Part shown: in pieces, positions 23,921 through 35,765 of the stretch
How positions within the stretch are numbered: the first letter of the stretch is position 1
How the letters are laid out: the number at the start of each line of letters is the position of its first letter
Origin: Clavulina sp. PMI_390
Lineage: Eukaryota > Basidiomycota > Agaricomycetes > Cantharellales > Hydnaceae
NCBI GenBank assembly: GCA_015039315.1
Contig: WIDE01000055.1
Location: 4,621 to 68,620 of the forward strand
Reading direction: 5' to 3'
Length of the DNA: 64,000 nucleotides
Notes under the pieces: generated by a model
Databases searched by the model: none
What the model was told of the DNA's origin: nothing
Seen by the model: the letters and a program-made list of their open reading frames with translations, nothing else
Program-made: the position numbers and the translations under genes

Positions 23921-24828
23921 GAGAAGCAGCACGTGAATCATACGGAACGGGACCAATCCAAGGCACGGAGCGCCGTCGTTGGCATGTGGATGCTCCGCGT
24001 GGTCTTGGAGACGAACCCTGGGCGCCCTACCAACAAGGCAGATAATGGGCGAGCCTAATTAGTACCTTATCCCATGGCATCCCTGGCCGACACGAAATGA
24101 GAGAAAACACAGATTGTGCCCTTGGAAACGATGGAGAAATTATAGCAACCGTCAGAAAATGGCAGGTCGAAATAAGGTATTTCAAGCGGCTCAGAAAGTA
24201 ACCTCGGAAAAATTCAGCGGCCGCCGCTTGGACATATGGTGATTTGAAAAGAAAAAGAGTGAGAGCATGAACGGGCGCTGAGTCGCTGCCCGATTGTGGA
24301 GCCGTAACAACAGTCTCCAAGACGGATTCAGGGACAGTTCGTTGCTGCTAATAACTGAGGGTACGATTAAGTGCTGGCTGAAAGTAATTAGACGTTAATG
24401 AGGTTTTGGGACCCCGTCACTTGGGAAAATGTTACGCGGGTGGCTCAGAAGCGAGAGACTAGATTTGCGACATGAGCTGTACTGTATAAAGAGCGGGAAA
24501 AGGGTCTAGGGAAAGATTCAGCTTCTAGTAGAGTTTTGGCGTGGACAAGTAAGAACTGTGAAATAAGTGAAAGCTCGCTGTTTGAAGGTGTTACGGTTTG
24601 GTTAGGCAAGTTTGGACAGCCGCCGACAGCACTGGGTTACTGAGCACCAATGGATCGTCGTCAGTCTTTTTGTAGCAGGGGTTTCTGTCCCCCTCTGAGC
24701 ATACTCTGTATTATTTCATAGAAAAAACCCCTGTTTGCTTGACCGAGGGAAATGGGATTCTCCTTTGGGCCACCTGTATGCCGCTTCTATCGCCTCGCAT
24801 AGCGCCACAATCGAGTTCAAAGAATAAA
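23921..24828. other. Intergenic, upstream of endoglucanase
   Basis: About 0.9 kb with no supported gene. It should contain the upstream regulatory region of the minus-strand endoglucanase. No repeat or inverted structure stood out. Confidence 0.4.
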
Positions 24829-26216
24829 TCATAGATCGCCAATGCGCTCGTTCCGGCGGCCTTAATTTTATCGACAGGCTGCCTGTGGAAGTGCTAACTG
24901 AAATATTCTTGTGGCACTCCGCTTGTTGTTCAGTCCATGTCATTCGCCTCTTGTTGACATGCCGTCGATGGTGGACCGTGCTGATGAATACCCCTTACTT
25001 CTGGTCTCTGATTCACTGGGATATGAGGCTGCCTGATCAAGGTATCAGCCGAGTGACCACTTTCCTTGCGAGGTCTGGGGAAGTTCCCCTCAGCTTCTTC
25101 ATCACAGCCCATAACAAACTTTCTGGCCCGCGCTTCCGACAAGCAGCGAGCATGTTCTCACCGTTTGAGGGCTATTTATATCGTGTTCATAATATTACCT
25201 TCGATATCACCCGGGATCAGGCGCTGCTTCGGGCTTGGTTCCCTCTCTTAGAGAGCTTTGGCAACCTCAAGTACATCGAGATCTTTCAGCAAAGGTTCAG
25301 GGCCAATGAACTCTCACCGTTCAATGCCTCCCTAATAGAGCACTCACAATTGCGTCAGCTTCGTTCCTTGACCATCCCGCACCCACCTCCTCCCCTACCA
25401 CGCGCTCTCGACAACGTCAACAGAGACACATTACACGAACTCCATCTTGGAGTTTCAGAGTCTTCCATCTTCACCCATCTCCGAGAGTTTCAACAAATTA
25501 CTTCCCTGACATTAGAGTTTATCTCTTTTTCAGGCACTCTTGACACAAATGCCATGGAATGTCCCAACTTACGGTACCTGCGTGTGACTGGTTTTATCCA
25601 GGAGTACCTGCCATTGGGGCTGCCCCGATCCTTCCCTATACTTGAGACTCTCATTTTCGAGGGGACTTCCCAGCCGACATATCGCGAACCCCGCTCATCG
25701 ACGTCTCAAATGAACTCTGATCATATACTCTCGAATCTTCGGATTTGATGCATCTCTGGGTTGTCGGCGTCGGCGGTAACTGATTTCCTGCAATATTACG
25801 ACACACCAAGGCTTCAAGTCTTTCATATGATGGCCAGATCGTCCTTGGCCTTTAGCCTTCGGTCCGTGGTAGATCCCCACCCCAGACTGCGGTGCTTTTC
25901 GTATTGGCCACTCGCCTCAGATTCTTTGTGGTCAGATCGCTGGGGTGGAGACTCGGAAAAATTCATGGTGGAGCTGTGGGCTGCCTTGAAGCCTTCGGAT
26001 GGGTCTCCCCAACTTTACATGGAGCTCGGGGTCGTTGGGAGAGGTGCATGGAAATGCCAATGGGAAGCATCTCGGGTGCGGCCCATGTTGGAAACGTTGT
26101 TTAGTGAGGAATATAATGCGGGTTATCTTCAGTTTGTTGAGCATCTAGGAAATGTCTCTCCAACGGAGCGCTTCCTCACCATGTTAGAGCAGGATCCTTC
26201 ATTCTGGGTCCCGTAA
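24829..26216 (+). pseudogene. F-box gene, broken (in-frame stop, no start codon)
   Basis: One reading frame runs from about 24829 to 26216, interrupted by a single TGA at 25746..25748. The N-terminal part carries an F-box (RLPVEVLTEIFLWH, then LLLTCRRWW and YFWSLIHW), followed by a leucine-rich region. The same frame continues after the stop (CISGLSASAVTDFLQYYD) to a natural end at WVP. There is no ATG between the upstream TAA (about 24825) and the F-box. The frame opens at the F-box, so a 5' exon is missing or the start is lost. I found no plausible intron that would remove the TGA. Best call: an F-box pseudogene of recent origin, since only one lesion breaks the body. A sequencing error at the TGA plus an unseen first exon is the alternative. 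Confidence 0.6.
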
Positions 26217-26419
26217 AAGTCTCTTACTTCCTACACTAGTCCTCAACGTACTACTGTACGTAATTGTCCCAGCTTCGGCAAGAGATTCGTCCTAGGAACC
26301 ACATTGTTGGTGAAGTCTTGGTTTTGGTTCGTACCCATTTTTGTTATGAGAGTCGATAGGAAGTGTATAGTAATCCATAGAATACAGAATGATCATAAAG
26401 TCGAACAACAGCACACCAA

Positions 26420-27662
26420 TTACGCATACTATGACGGAACCTTGGTCAGAACTAAGCCCAGAAGTGATTGTGAGATACAACTCACTCGTGTAAACGTATT
26501 CATAGTCAAGAACGTCTCTTTCGCTGGCTTCGCGTCTTTCTTCTGATAGAGACTTGCCACTGCCGAGCTCATCGAGCTCTTTCGTCGTTTCTCCTCTTCG
26601 GCCAATTCCTGAGCGACCTTCTTATTCACCCCTGCAAAAGCAGCATTCGTACTTGGCGCTGGGAGAGCGGATGCTCCCTCCGCATCATCAGCCTTGGATT
26701 TCTTCCCCTTTTTTGCTGCTTTTGATGAGTCAGCCCCAGATGCAGCTGCTGAGTCCTCAGCCTTCCGCTTCTTGGAGGCTTTTGCCGCCTTGGCGGCAGC
26801 TCTTGAGGCTAGCATCGCGTCTCGCAGCTTTAAAGCTTGCTCGCCAGTTGGGTTGATGGGGCGGACATCATTGACTTTATCGAACTTCTCTCCGCATTGA
26901 GGGCAAATATCGCGTGCAGTGGAGGGACTCGCTTCCCCTTCCGATGATGGAGGGGTCGAGGATGACGATGAGGAATCGGATGTAGAAAGAGTTTTCAGTC
27001 CGGCAGCGGAGAATACATCGCCGCATGTCGTGATGTAGACAAACGGCGTTTGGCCGGACATCTCTCGAAGGGTGAGAGGACAAATAAACCTTGCGTGTCG
27101 CCTGCCGAGGTCGGCATCGGTTTCTGTGCGTTTGGAGGGGTTTGGGGTAAACTTGAGGGTTTTGACGTCCTAATAATAAGAAAGTGAGAAGATGAGGTAC
27201 GGAATGTGGAAGTGATGAGTTCACAGTATACCTTGATTGTACGAATATGGCCGCAGATTCTTTCTCCGTCGCCATAAGCGCTCTTGTCAACCAGGTACTC
27301 AAGGATAGCATCTTTGATGTACAGCTTTCCTAGCTCGCAAGAGACTATGGGCTCCTCGAGATCTTTCTAACAGTACGGACGTCAGGATAGGGCTTTCATG
27401 GCAAATAGAAATAGGAGTGTTACCTTCGACAGAGCGCAGTAAAACCATGCGGCAATGGTTTGGTTATTCTTATCTGCCTGCTCGGCCTGGAGTGCATATC
27501 TGATTATTTGCCTAGTATATGAATATTTAGCAATGACCCACGAACCTTGGCCTTCGTCTTCACAAGGTCACGACGATCTGGGATACTGGAGCACGAAGAT
27601 ACGTTAGCACACGATGGAGCACAACAGAGGTAGCTACGAACCTTCCGCCATCATTACCCATG
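26420..27662 (-). CDS. RTF2: Replication termination factor 2 homologue
   Basis: Six exons (27662..27643, 27585..27546, 27486..27424, 27366..27232, 27169..26486, 26428..26420) give 316 aa. The start MGNDGGSIPDRRDLV and the blocks WFYCALSKKDLEEPIVSC, LGKLYIKDAILEYL and CPLTLREMSGQTPFVYI are the Rtf2 signature. A RING-like zinc fold is formed by the C/H residues ending in CPQCGEKF (near 183). A Lys/Ala-rich linker follows, and the terminal ETFLTMNTFTRYA block is conserved. Rtf2 acts in the nucleus: in fission yeast it stabilises paused forks at a replication barrier and aids splicing, and in animals it is removed from stalled forks by the proteasome. The last coding exon is 9 nt (Tyr-Ala-stop), placed by the family's usual end. 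It starts 320 bp from the divergent CBM13-like gene. Confidence 0.9.
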
Positions 27663-27982
27663 ACGAGTCAAAGTCGTAGATTAAAAGGAGCTGGTGACGA
27701 AGATCCACCAACTATTTAGGCGGTTCAAACTCTTGGGAGGGAGTCAGAGAGCAAGTAGGGCACAAACACCCCAAACGAAAGGTTACGAGTCAGGTCCCGG
27801 TGGTTTATTTCCCTAAAATTTCGTTCACACGAAGGCTGGGATAGTGATAGACGTCGAGAGACACAGCCCAAGGGGAGAATGGAGCAGGCACAAGTGAATG
27901 GTAAGCAGAGACAAGCAAATGTCAATAAAGGCCAAACACCGCCCCATTCCTAGCCAGAGGAAGACAACCCAATTACACTCAT
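27663..27982. promoter_or_regulatory. Divergent promoter region RTF2 / beta-trefoil gene
   Basis: 320 bp separate two divergent start codons. No clear TATA element is seen. Confidence 0.4.
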
Positions 27983-29011
27983 ATGAACGAATCGATTCCA
28001 ACTCGTAGTGTCGCCGAGAGCCTCGGGTTCCCCCCAGGCTACTTCTCTATTCGCTCCATGTCCACAGGAAAATACTGGGACATACATGGCAATTTCGATG
28101 CTGACGGAACGCTCGTATACCTGTGGAGAGAGAAAGAGAAATCTCTGGTCGAAGGTCTGCATCCTCATATGTAAAAGTGTGGCAGTCGAATCTTTGATTA
28201 CCATTCTGATCCTGAAACGTAATATGAACCTTAATGAATACCCTCCTAGATTTGAGAGATCCACGGGCCGATAATCAGGTTATATATAAGACCCTCGGGC
28301 TTGAAATGGCTCTGATGCATCGATTCTTAGGTCTTCTTCGTCGACTATACTGGGGCTCTATGTTCAAAAGCTTCTGGACACGCAATAGATGTAGAAGGTA
28401 CGATTCTACCGAGCCGCTCGCGGAGGTCCCATATTCGTGATCATGCTAATGGCAATCATCTAATGGTACCTCAAGATGGGCATGTTGTTCTTCGGCGACA
28501 CCGCCCGATGACTTTCCCCTTCCCTAACGCCTATTCCCATCCCCTGCCTCGCTTTGCGTACGATTCTTCTTCTGGGAACCTTCACGTACGGTTCAACTAT
28601 GATCCTGCGTACCCTCTGCCCTCATCATCCCCCTCGATGGTTTGGCAGGAAAAACAATACCTTGTGTCGAGTATCCCCAAGCGGAAGCCACCAACTGTCT
28701 TCGACAACGCCGCCCAGTTCTTCTCTGATGCCGTGTCCGTGATTGCTGCCCCAGTCAGTGGTGTCCCTGCCACACCACATCCTGATGATAACGGAGAATT
28801 CGACTTACGGGAAAACGAAATAATGGAGGAAGAAAGGGGGGTGGAGAATGACGCTGATGATAGCCCTGATATCGCACGAGACATCTGTGTGCTATCGCTC
28901 CCTTTCGGCACCGATTCCCGCGGTAGTCCTGCGGCGAGAGAGAGAAGACGATGGGAGATCTTGCCGATCACGAAAGGGAAAGCAACATTCCGTGCTCCAG
29001 CCCGAACATGA
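27983..29011 (+). CDS. Beta-trefoil (CBM13 / ricin-B-like) protein
   Basis: Four exons (27983..28154, 28250..28278, 28331..28397, 28476..29011) join in phase to give 267 aa. Exon 2 is only 29 nt. The reconstructed N-terminal part reads GYFSIRSMSTGKYWDI, then REKEKSLVE, RDPRADNQ and FFVDYTGALC. This matches the fungal beta-trefoil proteins usually listed as carbohydrate-binding module 13. The following block FPFPNAYSHPLPRF and the acidic tail are also typical of that group. There is no signal peptide, so the protein is probably cytosolic or released by another route, unlike the neighbouring hydrolases. The third intron ends in AAG, a less common acceptor; the frame forces that choice. Sugar binding is expected for the fold but not proved. 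It sits between RTF2 and the polygalacturonase cluster. Confidence 0.72.
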
Positions 29012-29535
29012 ATGGATCATGATTAGGAACTAAGGAAAATATAATAAAGTTTTCAGCCGCAGAACTCCCACCCAGGTCAACAAATTGTTTTCTAGTTATC
29101 TATCGGAGCCTCTAGCGTTAGCGTGTTGATTGTACCTGTTGACAATCGCCTCAATTGCTTCCGAGGTCAAGATGTCTCCGTCCTCCTGCTGGCTGGCAGA
29201 TCGCCATGCGTCTCGAGATCTGATGACTCCAGGAACCATATCAAGCTCTATTATCAGTTCACATGGTGGCTGCGCTGCAGTGAATGTAGCAACAGTCGGA
29301 CCGTGGGGGCTTGACTTTTGGGGAGGGGAGTGCCACCTGATCTCATGTCCTACTGGAGCCAATAGACCCGGACCGCAGCTATTCGCTGGCATCCATCGGA
29401 TTCACCGACACTGTCCCATCTTATTTGAAGGTCGTTTGACCTAGAGAACTCGGCGCTGTTCTCTTCCTGCTGTTGGATCTAAATTTAGCTTGGGGGTTGT
29501 GCAACAACTCCACTACTCATCTCTCTCTGTGCTCT
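29012..29535. other. Intergenic upstream of polygalacturonase 1
   Basis: No gene is seen. The region is the upstream flank of the first GH28 gene. Confidence 0.4.
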
Positions 29536-29717
29536 ATCCACCGAAATGGCCCCTTCAGACCCCATTTGCGGACCGCTTAGCCACCCTTTTTCCCCGTCTT
29601 CCGCCAGATTATGTATAAATATCAAGCCAAGACGCCAAGACGACTCCAAGACGCCAAGACGACTCCTCGAGGAGCCTCATCTGACTGTATTCTTCTTTCG
29701 ACGTTGACCAATTGAGC
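29536..29717 (+). promoter_or_regulatory. Core promoter and leader of polygalacturonase 1
   Basis: It contains the motif ATCCACCGAAATGGCCCC (29536..29553), found in related form before all three GH28 genes, and a TATA box TATAAAT at 29614..29620, which is 104 nt before the ATG. Between TATA box and ATG lies a 19-bp perfect tandem repeat. Confidence 0.6.
29627..29664 (+). repeat. 19-bp perfect tandem duplication in leader
   Basis: The unit CCAAGACGCCAAGACGACT occurs at 29627..29645 and again at 29646..29664, between the TATA box and start codon of polygalacturonase 1. It is absent from the other two copies. Confidence 0.9.
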
Positions 29718-31548
29718 ATGGCTTCTATGTTCCTGATTAAACTAGCTACCACGCTCGCGGCCCTATCAATACTCCAATCCTCCTTAGCGAATCCTCTGCC
29801 TTCTTACTTCAACACTACCGGAGAGGAGCCTCCTCGCATCGGCAAGAAGTGCACGGGTACTATTAATTCTGCCGCTTCCGTTGCGGCCGCGGTGGAATGT
29901 ACTACCATCGTCATCGGTGAGATATTGCATTTGGATATTCCAATGGACTGTTAAGCGCAAGAATACTGTTGACTGATGTCGTCAAATAGAGGCGTTCACC
30001 ATGACCGAGGGCAGTAAGTGGCAGGTACTTCATTGGCATGAATCCAGCACTCACAAGGGTTTCAAGCTACTCTGACCATTGCCGCTCCCACCGGAGCTAC
30101 AATCACGATGCAGGGAAGCATCACCTTCCCCTACTATGTAGGTAGTCCTGTAGGGGCTTCACTATCCTACTCACACTCCCCTGTTTATTTCGATAGCAAT
30201 GGGCTGGCCCTCTGATGGTCGTCACAGGCACATCTGTGACCTTTGATGGAGGGGGTTACCAGTTGATCGGGAACGGCTTGTCATACTGGGCGAGTCCTTT
30301 GATACTCACGCCGGCCTCGAAGCATGCGTTTGCTTGTACTAATATCTTACTGGGATAGGACGGCCTCGGAGGTAGTGGTGGAAAGACTAAGCCTGCACCT
30401 CTTCTTCGTATCAATCACAGTGGAACGTTCAAGAACGTGAACATTCTGGATGCACCTATGCGCGGAGTCGCTATCGGCGGTGCGTCAATCACAGTTTCGA
30501 ACGTCAACGTCGATAATAGTACGTTACGCAAGGCTCTTCTACGTGATGAGTAAAATTGGACTAATAAACTCGCGTGCATTTAGGTGCTGGCGACGCCAGT
30601 ACTTTAGGGGCAAACACCGACGGCTTTGACGTGTCATCTGATGGGCCAGTGACAATTGAGGATTGCAGCGTACATACTCAAGTGCGACCTTATCTCTATT
30701 CCTGATCTTCGAAGGCTTGAGGTCGGTAATGACTGGCTCTAGGACGATTGCTTGGCCATTAACCGTGGTAATGAAATCACATTCACAGTGGGTTCATCAA
30801 TTGCCTGATTCTTCTATGTTGACCGCTTATGTCGCATCTGCAGGGGAACACATGTGCTGGACCTAATCATGGCATCTCGATCGGGAGTATCACCAGTGAT
30901 ACGACCGTTAGCAACGTCGTCATTTCGAACAATGTTATGACTGACGGCGTCAACGGATTTCGCATCAAGACTGACGAGGTCGCCACTGATTCCTATGTTA
31001 CTACCGTTACATACAGGTACGTCCGCTTTTCGTATTGCTACCAGGGATCGAGCATATGAGTGACGGAATTATGCTTAACACAAATCCAAAGCGGAAACAA
31101 ACTCTCGGGTATCACGGGATACGGGGTGTTGATCGACCAAAGCTACCCCTCCGTCCTCGGAACGCCTGGCACTGGCGTTATCGTCTCTGGCATCTCATTC
31201 ACCGGAACTAATACCATTGCGGTCACTTCCACCGCGAAGCGTCTCGAGATCAACTGCGGGTCGACGACCTCCTGCCCTGGGTGAGTCAATATGCCTCTCA
31301 TCCTCGTAGTTCGAGTTATAGGGGGTTTATAAGCAGCCCAGTGGGAAACACGATGACTGAAGCTGCAACGGTCTTCATCTAGCACATGGAATCTCGCTGG
31401 CTTGGATATCACAGGTGGCTCTGCCGGTGCAATCAAGAATGTCGTAGTACGTCTCTCTGATACCTTGACATCATGATTGGTGCTTTGGACCAGTTCAATC
31501 ATCTGACTCAAAACGTCGGCTTGGTAGGTATCTGGCGGCACTTATTAG
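29718..31548 (+). CDS. Secreted GH28 endo-polygalacturonase, copy 1
   Basis: Eleven exons (29718..29916, 29990..30013, 30067..30137, 30197..30289, 30359..30518, 30584..30681, 30743..30787, 30844..31016, 31092..31280, 31383..31446, 31528..31548) give 378 aa. A signal peptide (LAALSILQSSLA) precedes the mature enzyme. GH28 catalytic motifs are NTD (193-195), DD (216-217), the histidine of CAGPNHGISIGS (H239) and RIK (270-272). Repeated beta-strand turns fit the right-handed beta-helix. It hydrolyses alpha-1,4-galacturonan in pectin outside the cell. The length equals typical fungal endo-PGs. It is the first of three tandem copies with the same exon lengths. Intron 4 begins GCGAGT, a GC donor where the other copies have GT. 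The GPNHG histidine motif departs slightly from the common SGGHG. Confidence 0.92.
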
Positions 31549-32781
31549 ACCACGCTCTCCGATGAATACGACCCTACCACTATTTGGAAACTATATCGTA
31601 TCATTTTCGACCCGCCTAACTTCTACGCATATGTGTGTATTTCTCTGTAACTCTTCGACGCAAACATTCCAGTTGCGCGAAAAAATTGGTTGATTCAGAT
31701 GTGGTGTTGCTCACGGCTTCCGTCGGTTCGCTTAAATTGGGCTCCTTTAAAGAAATTCCTAAACGCACTATTGCTAGCGCATAGTATCTGTCGGAAGCTT
31801 GCGGAAGCTTGCAAAGAAACCGATTCCCTGAGCAGATGGTGCACCAATCTTGACCGCATGGCCTATGCTGCGCGTGTGCCCCATTCAGGCGATGGAGACA
31901 GTTCTATACATCGTGACGCCCTACATTCAAGACAACCGATAAACGCAACTCCTTGAACGGTCGCATTTGTCTCTCTCGTAAAGCTCAAGACAATCTCAGT
32001 CATCTTTGGAACAAATAGTGATTCGACCAGAGTACTCATGTCTTCTTCTGTATTAATCAACTTCCTAGGAGCCTATTATCGCCGTAGGTGGCCAATAGTC
32101 ATTCAGGGCCGCGCTAGATAGTTTAGATCTGCCTGGCTCTGGAGTGACACAAGGTTTTTACCGTTACAGTAAGTTGAACGGTTTTCCAACAGTGTTTACG
32201 CCCAAAGGTCAGCGTATGTCGGATTTAGTTGCTACTATGCGGCGCAAAGTTAGTCACACTCAGTATTGGTATAATTTCCGAGCTGTAGGTAACGACCTTT
32301 GCCCAGTCCTGATAGGAGAGTTGGGGGTATGGCGCTTGCCGTCGCTTCCGATCCTCACCCCTCGTCGCACCATGCGATATTCTGAGTGGCTCATTTTTGC
32401 TCCAGCCCTACACCATACACTGCTATCACTGATCTCGCTCATAGGCATGTCTATTTCAATCCCTAACGATATCCATTGGCTTCACTCTCGTCAGTGTTCC
32501 GGTCCCGGCGCTCCGGAGGACGTCAATTTACACCGAGCCCCGGTCTGGTGAGAGCAAGAGCCCCTTATAGCATCATTTTATGTTGGAATATCCTCAGTCG
32601 AATCTCCTTGCTGGCTGGCACTGATTTTATTCTCCGACACTTCGCTGTTCGGTATGAAACTAGTTAAACTTAGCCAAGTTGGCTTGCCCTTTCCTGTTCT
32701 CAGACCTATATTTAGAACCCACCAGTGGTGCTACCCGACTCTGATTCCTTCCTTCGAGGACTCCTATTCGTTGCTCTCTCT
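31549..32781. other. Intergenic between polygalacturonases 1 and 2
   Basis: About 1.2 kb without a supported gene. I looked for a fourth GH28 relic and found none. A short word GCTGGCACTGAT (32614..32625) recurs before copy 3 (35551..35562). Confidence 0.4.
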
Positions 32782-32943
32782 ATCTACCGAAATGGTGGCT
32801 TTGAACTCCATGCACGGGCCGTCCCCTCCCTCCTTCTCTCCGTTTTGCCGTGGGCTACGTATAAATATTGAGCCAGGCGATCTCGAGTGGCCTTTGAGGC
32901 TCCTCACCTAACACTGTTCTACTCCTTACACCGAAGATCAATC
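32782..32943 (+). promoter_or_regulatory. Core promoter and leader of polygalacturonase 2
   Basis: It holds ATCTACCGAAATGGTGG (32782..32798), the related form of the motif before copy 1, and a TATA box TATAAAT at 32860..32866, 84 nt before the ATG. Confidence 0.6.
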
Positions 32944-34746
32944 ATGGCTATCATCTCCCTGATCAAAGGAGCTGTTACCACTGCTATGCTGGCAACTCTC
33001 CCCTCCGTTTTGGCCAACCCCCTGCCTTCTTATTTCAACGCAACTGGAGAAGCGCCCCCTCGTATCGGCAAAAAGTGCACGGGTACGATCAATTCTGCTG
33101 CGTCCGTGGCAGCTGCTGTAGAATGCACAACGATCATCATTGGTGTGTCCTATGGAGCCGATCACTCTGTGGTAGAACATCATCTGACGGGTGTTTCCTT
33201 ACAGAGGCATTCACTATGACAGAAGGCAGTAAGTAAACGATGTCAAAACAAAATGTGTACAAGTTTAATCAACGCTTTCTCTAGCTACACTGACTATTGC
33301 TGCTCCCGCTGGAGCTACGATCACCATGCAAGGAAGTATTACCTTCCCTTACTACGTGAGTACGACGGCATTTTAGCTTCAAAATTCTCATCGTGCTCCA
33401 TCATCATTCGATAGCAATGGGCGGGTCCTCTTATGGTTGTGTCTGGCAGTTCCATCACCTTTGACGGCGGAGGTTACCAGCTAATCGGCAATGGGTTGTC
33501 ATACTGGGTCAGCTCCTTTTGCAAAATTGTGGGTTTAATTTCCCTGTGTTTCACTCAATGCCATGCGGTCGTCTAGGACGGCCTTGGAGGCAGCGGTGGA
33601 AAGACCAAACCCGCACCCATGTTAGAGATTAACAACAGCGGAACCTTTAAGAACGTCAACCTGCTCGACGCACCCATGCGAGGCGTCGCAATCAACGGAG
33701 CCTCGCTTGTAGTCTCGAATGTTAACGTCGACAATAGTATGTGTAATGATCGTCTAATCTGACGGTTCACGCCTGACAAGGCGACTCGATATCCAGGTGC
33801 AGGTGATGCAAGCGACTTGGGCGCAAACACTGATGGCTTCGACGTGGCCACCAATGGGCCATTGACCATCGAAAATAGTAGTGTTCATACTCAGGTACAG
33901 TTTCTCGAGTTGCTCAGAGCCTCGTACTGAGTGTAGGGTAAAAAATCCTAGGATGACTGTTTGGCTATTAACCGTGGTAACGACATCACTTTCACCGTGG
34001 GGCCATTTTCTACTGTATCTGTCTAATCCATTGGTTACTGACCTAACTGTGTTAGGGAAACACGTGCGCTGGTCCTAACCATGGGATCTCAATCGGGAGC
34101 ATCAACAGTGATACCACTGTTAGCAACGTAGTCATTTCCAACAATGTGATGACCGATGGGGTCAACGGATTCCGCATCAAAACGGATGCCACTGCGACGG
34201 ACTCATACGTTACCACAGTCACCTACAGGTGCGGATTTGCTTTCCACATAGTTCTGGGGATGAACAATTGGAGTAACGTTATTCTGACGGTTGTCTATTC
34301 AAAGTGGAAATACCCTCTCGGGCATTACGAGCTATGGCGTGCTCATCGATCAAAGCTATCCCTCTACTCTGGGCACCCCTGGCACCGGTGTTATCATCTC
34401 CGGCATCTCCTTCACTGGCACTAACACCGTTGCAGTCGCCTCAACTGCAAAGCGTCTTGAGATTAACTGTGGATCTACGACGTCGTGCCCTGGGTGAGTT
34501 AGTCTTCCCGCGAGGAATAACCTGCTAGGTTTATGCATGAACGTGCCGACTGAACCTTCTGCGATCTCCGATCTAGCACATGGAACCTAGCTGGCCTAGA
34601 TATCACGGGTGGATCTGCCGGTGCGATCAAGAACGCAGTGGTACGTCTCTCCGATCACTTGGAGCTGTGTGTGACCAATGCTCTAGATCAGTCCAGCCAT
34701 CTGACCCTAAGTATTGTTCCAATAGGTGTCCGGTGGTACCTATTAA
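32944..34746 (+). CDS. Secreted GH28 endo-polygalacturonase, copy 2
   Basis: Eleven exons (32944..33142, 33205..33228, 33285..33355, 33415..33507, 33577..33736, 33797..33894, 33952..33996, 34056..34228, 34305..34493, 34577..34640, 34726..34746) give 378 aa. Every exon has the same length as in copy 1. It has a signal peptide (TAMLATLPSVLA), NTD at 193-195, DD at 216-217, H239 and RIK at 270-272, so it should be an active pectin-cleaving enzyme secreted to the plant wall. Intron 4 has a normal GT donor. Sequence differences from copy 1 are spread over the protein and include many synonymous changes, so the duplication is not very recent. The C-terminal residues GGTY end all three copies. It sits 1.4 kb downstream of copy 1 and 1.0 kb upstream of copy 3. 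Confidence 0.92.
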
Positions 34747-35628
34747 TAAACGCGTGCCGATGTATACTCGTTTATCTCCATTTGGAGGTAACATCGTTCT
34801 ATATGCCAATCAACTTGATTTGTGCATAAACATTTGTTTGAGCTCTATTCCATTGAACTATCACAACATCAGCCCTTCAGCGCAGTGAAACCCCGCTCAG
34901 ACTAATTGTGTGCTGTCCAATGCTCTGTCGATCTAGTCCCCTTTGACACAATCCGGAGACCTCTCGACTCCACAATCGCCAATTACTTCATTTCGTCAAC
35001 AGCCTCCGAGCTTGCGTAAAAAAGGCTACATGACCAGAGCGGCCCGACTCCAGCGCCGTATCTTTGTGTGGAGTCTACGCAGAAGCCCAAAGTGATGGAA
35101 GTTTCTCCTGGAGTCATTCACTCGCCACTGCCCTCGTAACGTTTTCTGATTGGTTCGTTCTATCTGAATCCTTTTGATTCGATCACAGTGGTGTGGCGAT
35201 ATGTCAGCACTCATCATCAACCCTATTGCTTGAAGGTAAGTTCACCAAAGATTCAACAGTGGCTGGACTACAACATTCTCAGTATTGCATTCCTCTCATT
35301 TGGTCCACAACCGACATGTTTTGGGGCAATTGGTTTGGCTCGACGAAAAATATACATTTCCAGGTTTAGGACTACAGCGCATGGGTTGACTTACGACGAC
35401 ATTGTGGCAAAACTCTTGGCACCTGTGGTTGCAAACTCGTTGCTCACAAACTTCGCGGGCTCTTTTACTGGAGCTAAGCGAATGCCACTCCACCTCATCT
35501 GCGCCTAGAAGCTCTGTACTGCTTGGGAATCCTGACCCTTCAGGTTCTTTGCTGGCACTGATACAAAATCACCGAGCGTATACCCTCCAACCTGTACGCG
35601 AAGACTAACGGCTCTGGAAGCCCCTCTA
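34747..35628. other. Intergenic between polygalacturonases 2 and 3
   Basis: About 0.9 kb without a supported gene. ORFs of about 100 codons here have no domain content. Confidence 0.4.
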
Positions 35629-35765
35629 ATCCACCGAGATGGCCCCAACGCGCGGACCGGCTATTCCCACGGAGGGGTTCCAGTGCCTATATATAAAGAT
35701 GGACCAGTGCCAAGAGTTTAGGTACGATCCATTCGCCCGATCTTGCTACCACCGACAGACAAACC
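35629..35765 (+). promoter_or_regulatory. Core promoter and leader of polygalacturonase 3
   Basis: It holds ATCCACCGAGATGGCCCC (35629..35646), differing from the copy 1 motif by one base, and a TATATATAAA box (TATAAA at 35692..35697), 74 nt before the ATG. Confidence 0.6.

Noticed and set aside
31549..32943. Possible fourth polygalacturonase relic
   Set aside because: I searched for NTDGFD, DDCLA, CAGPNHG and RIKT-like DNA in the intergenic DNA and saw none.
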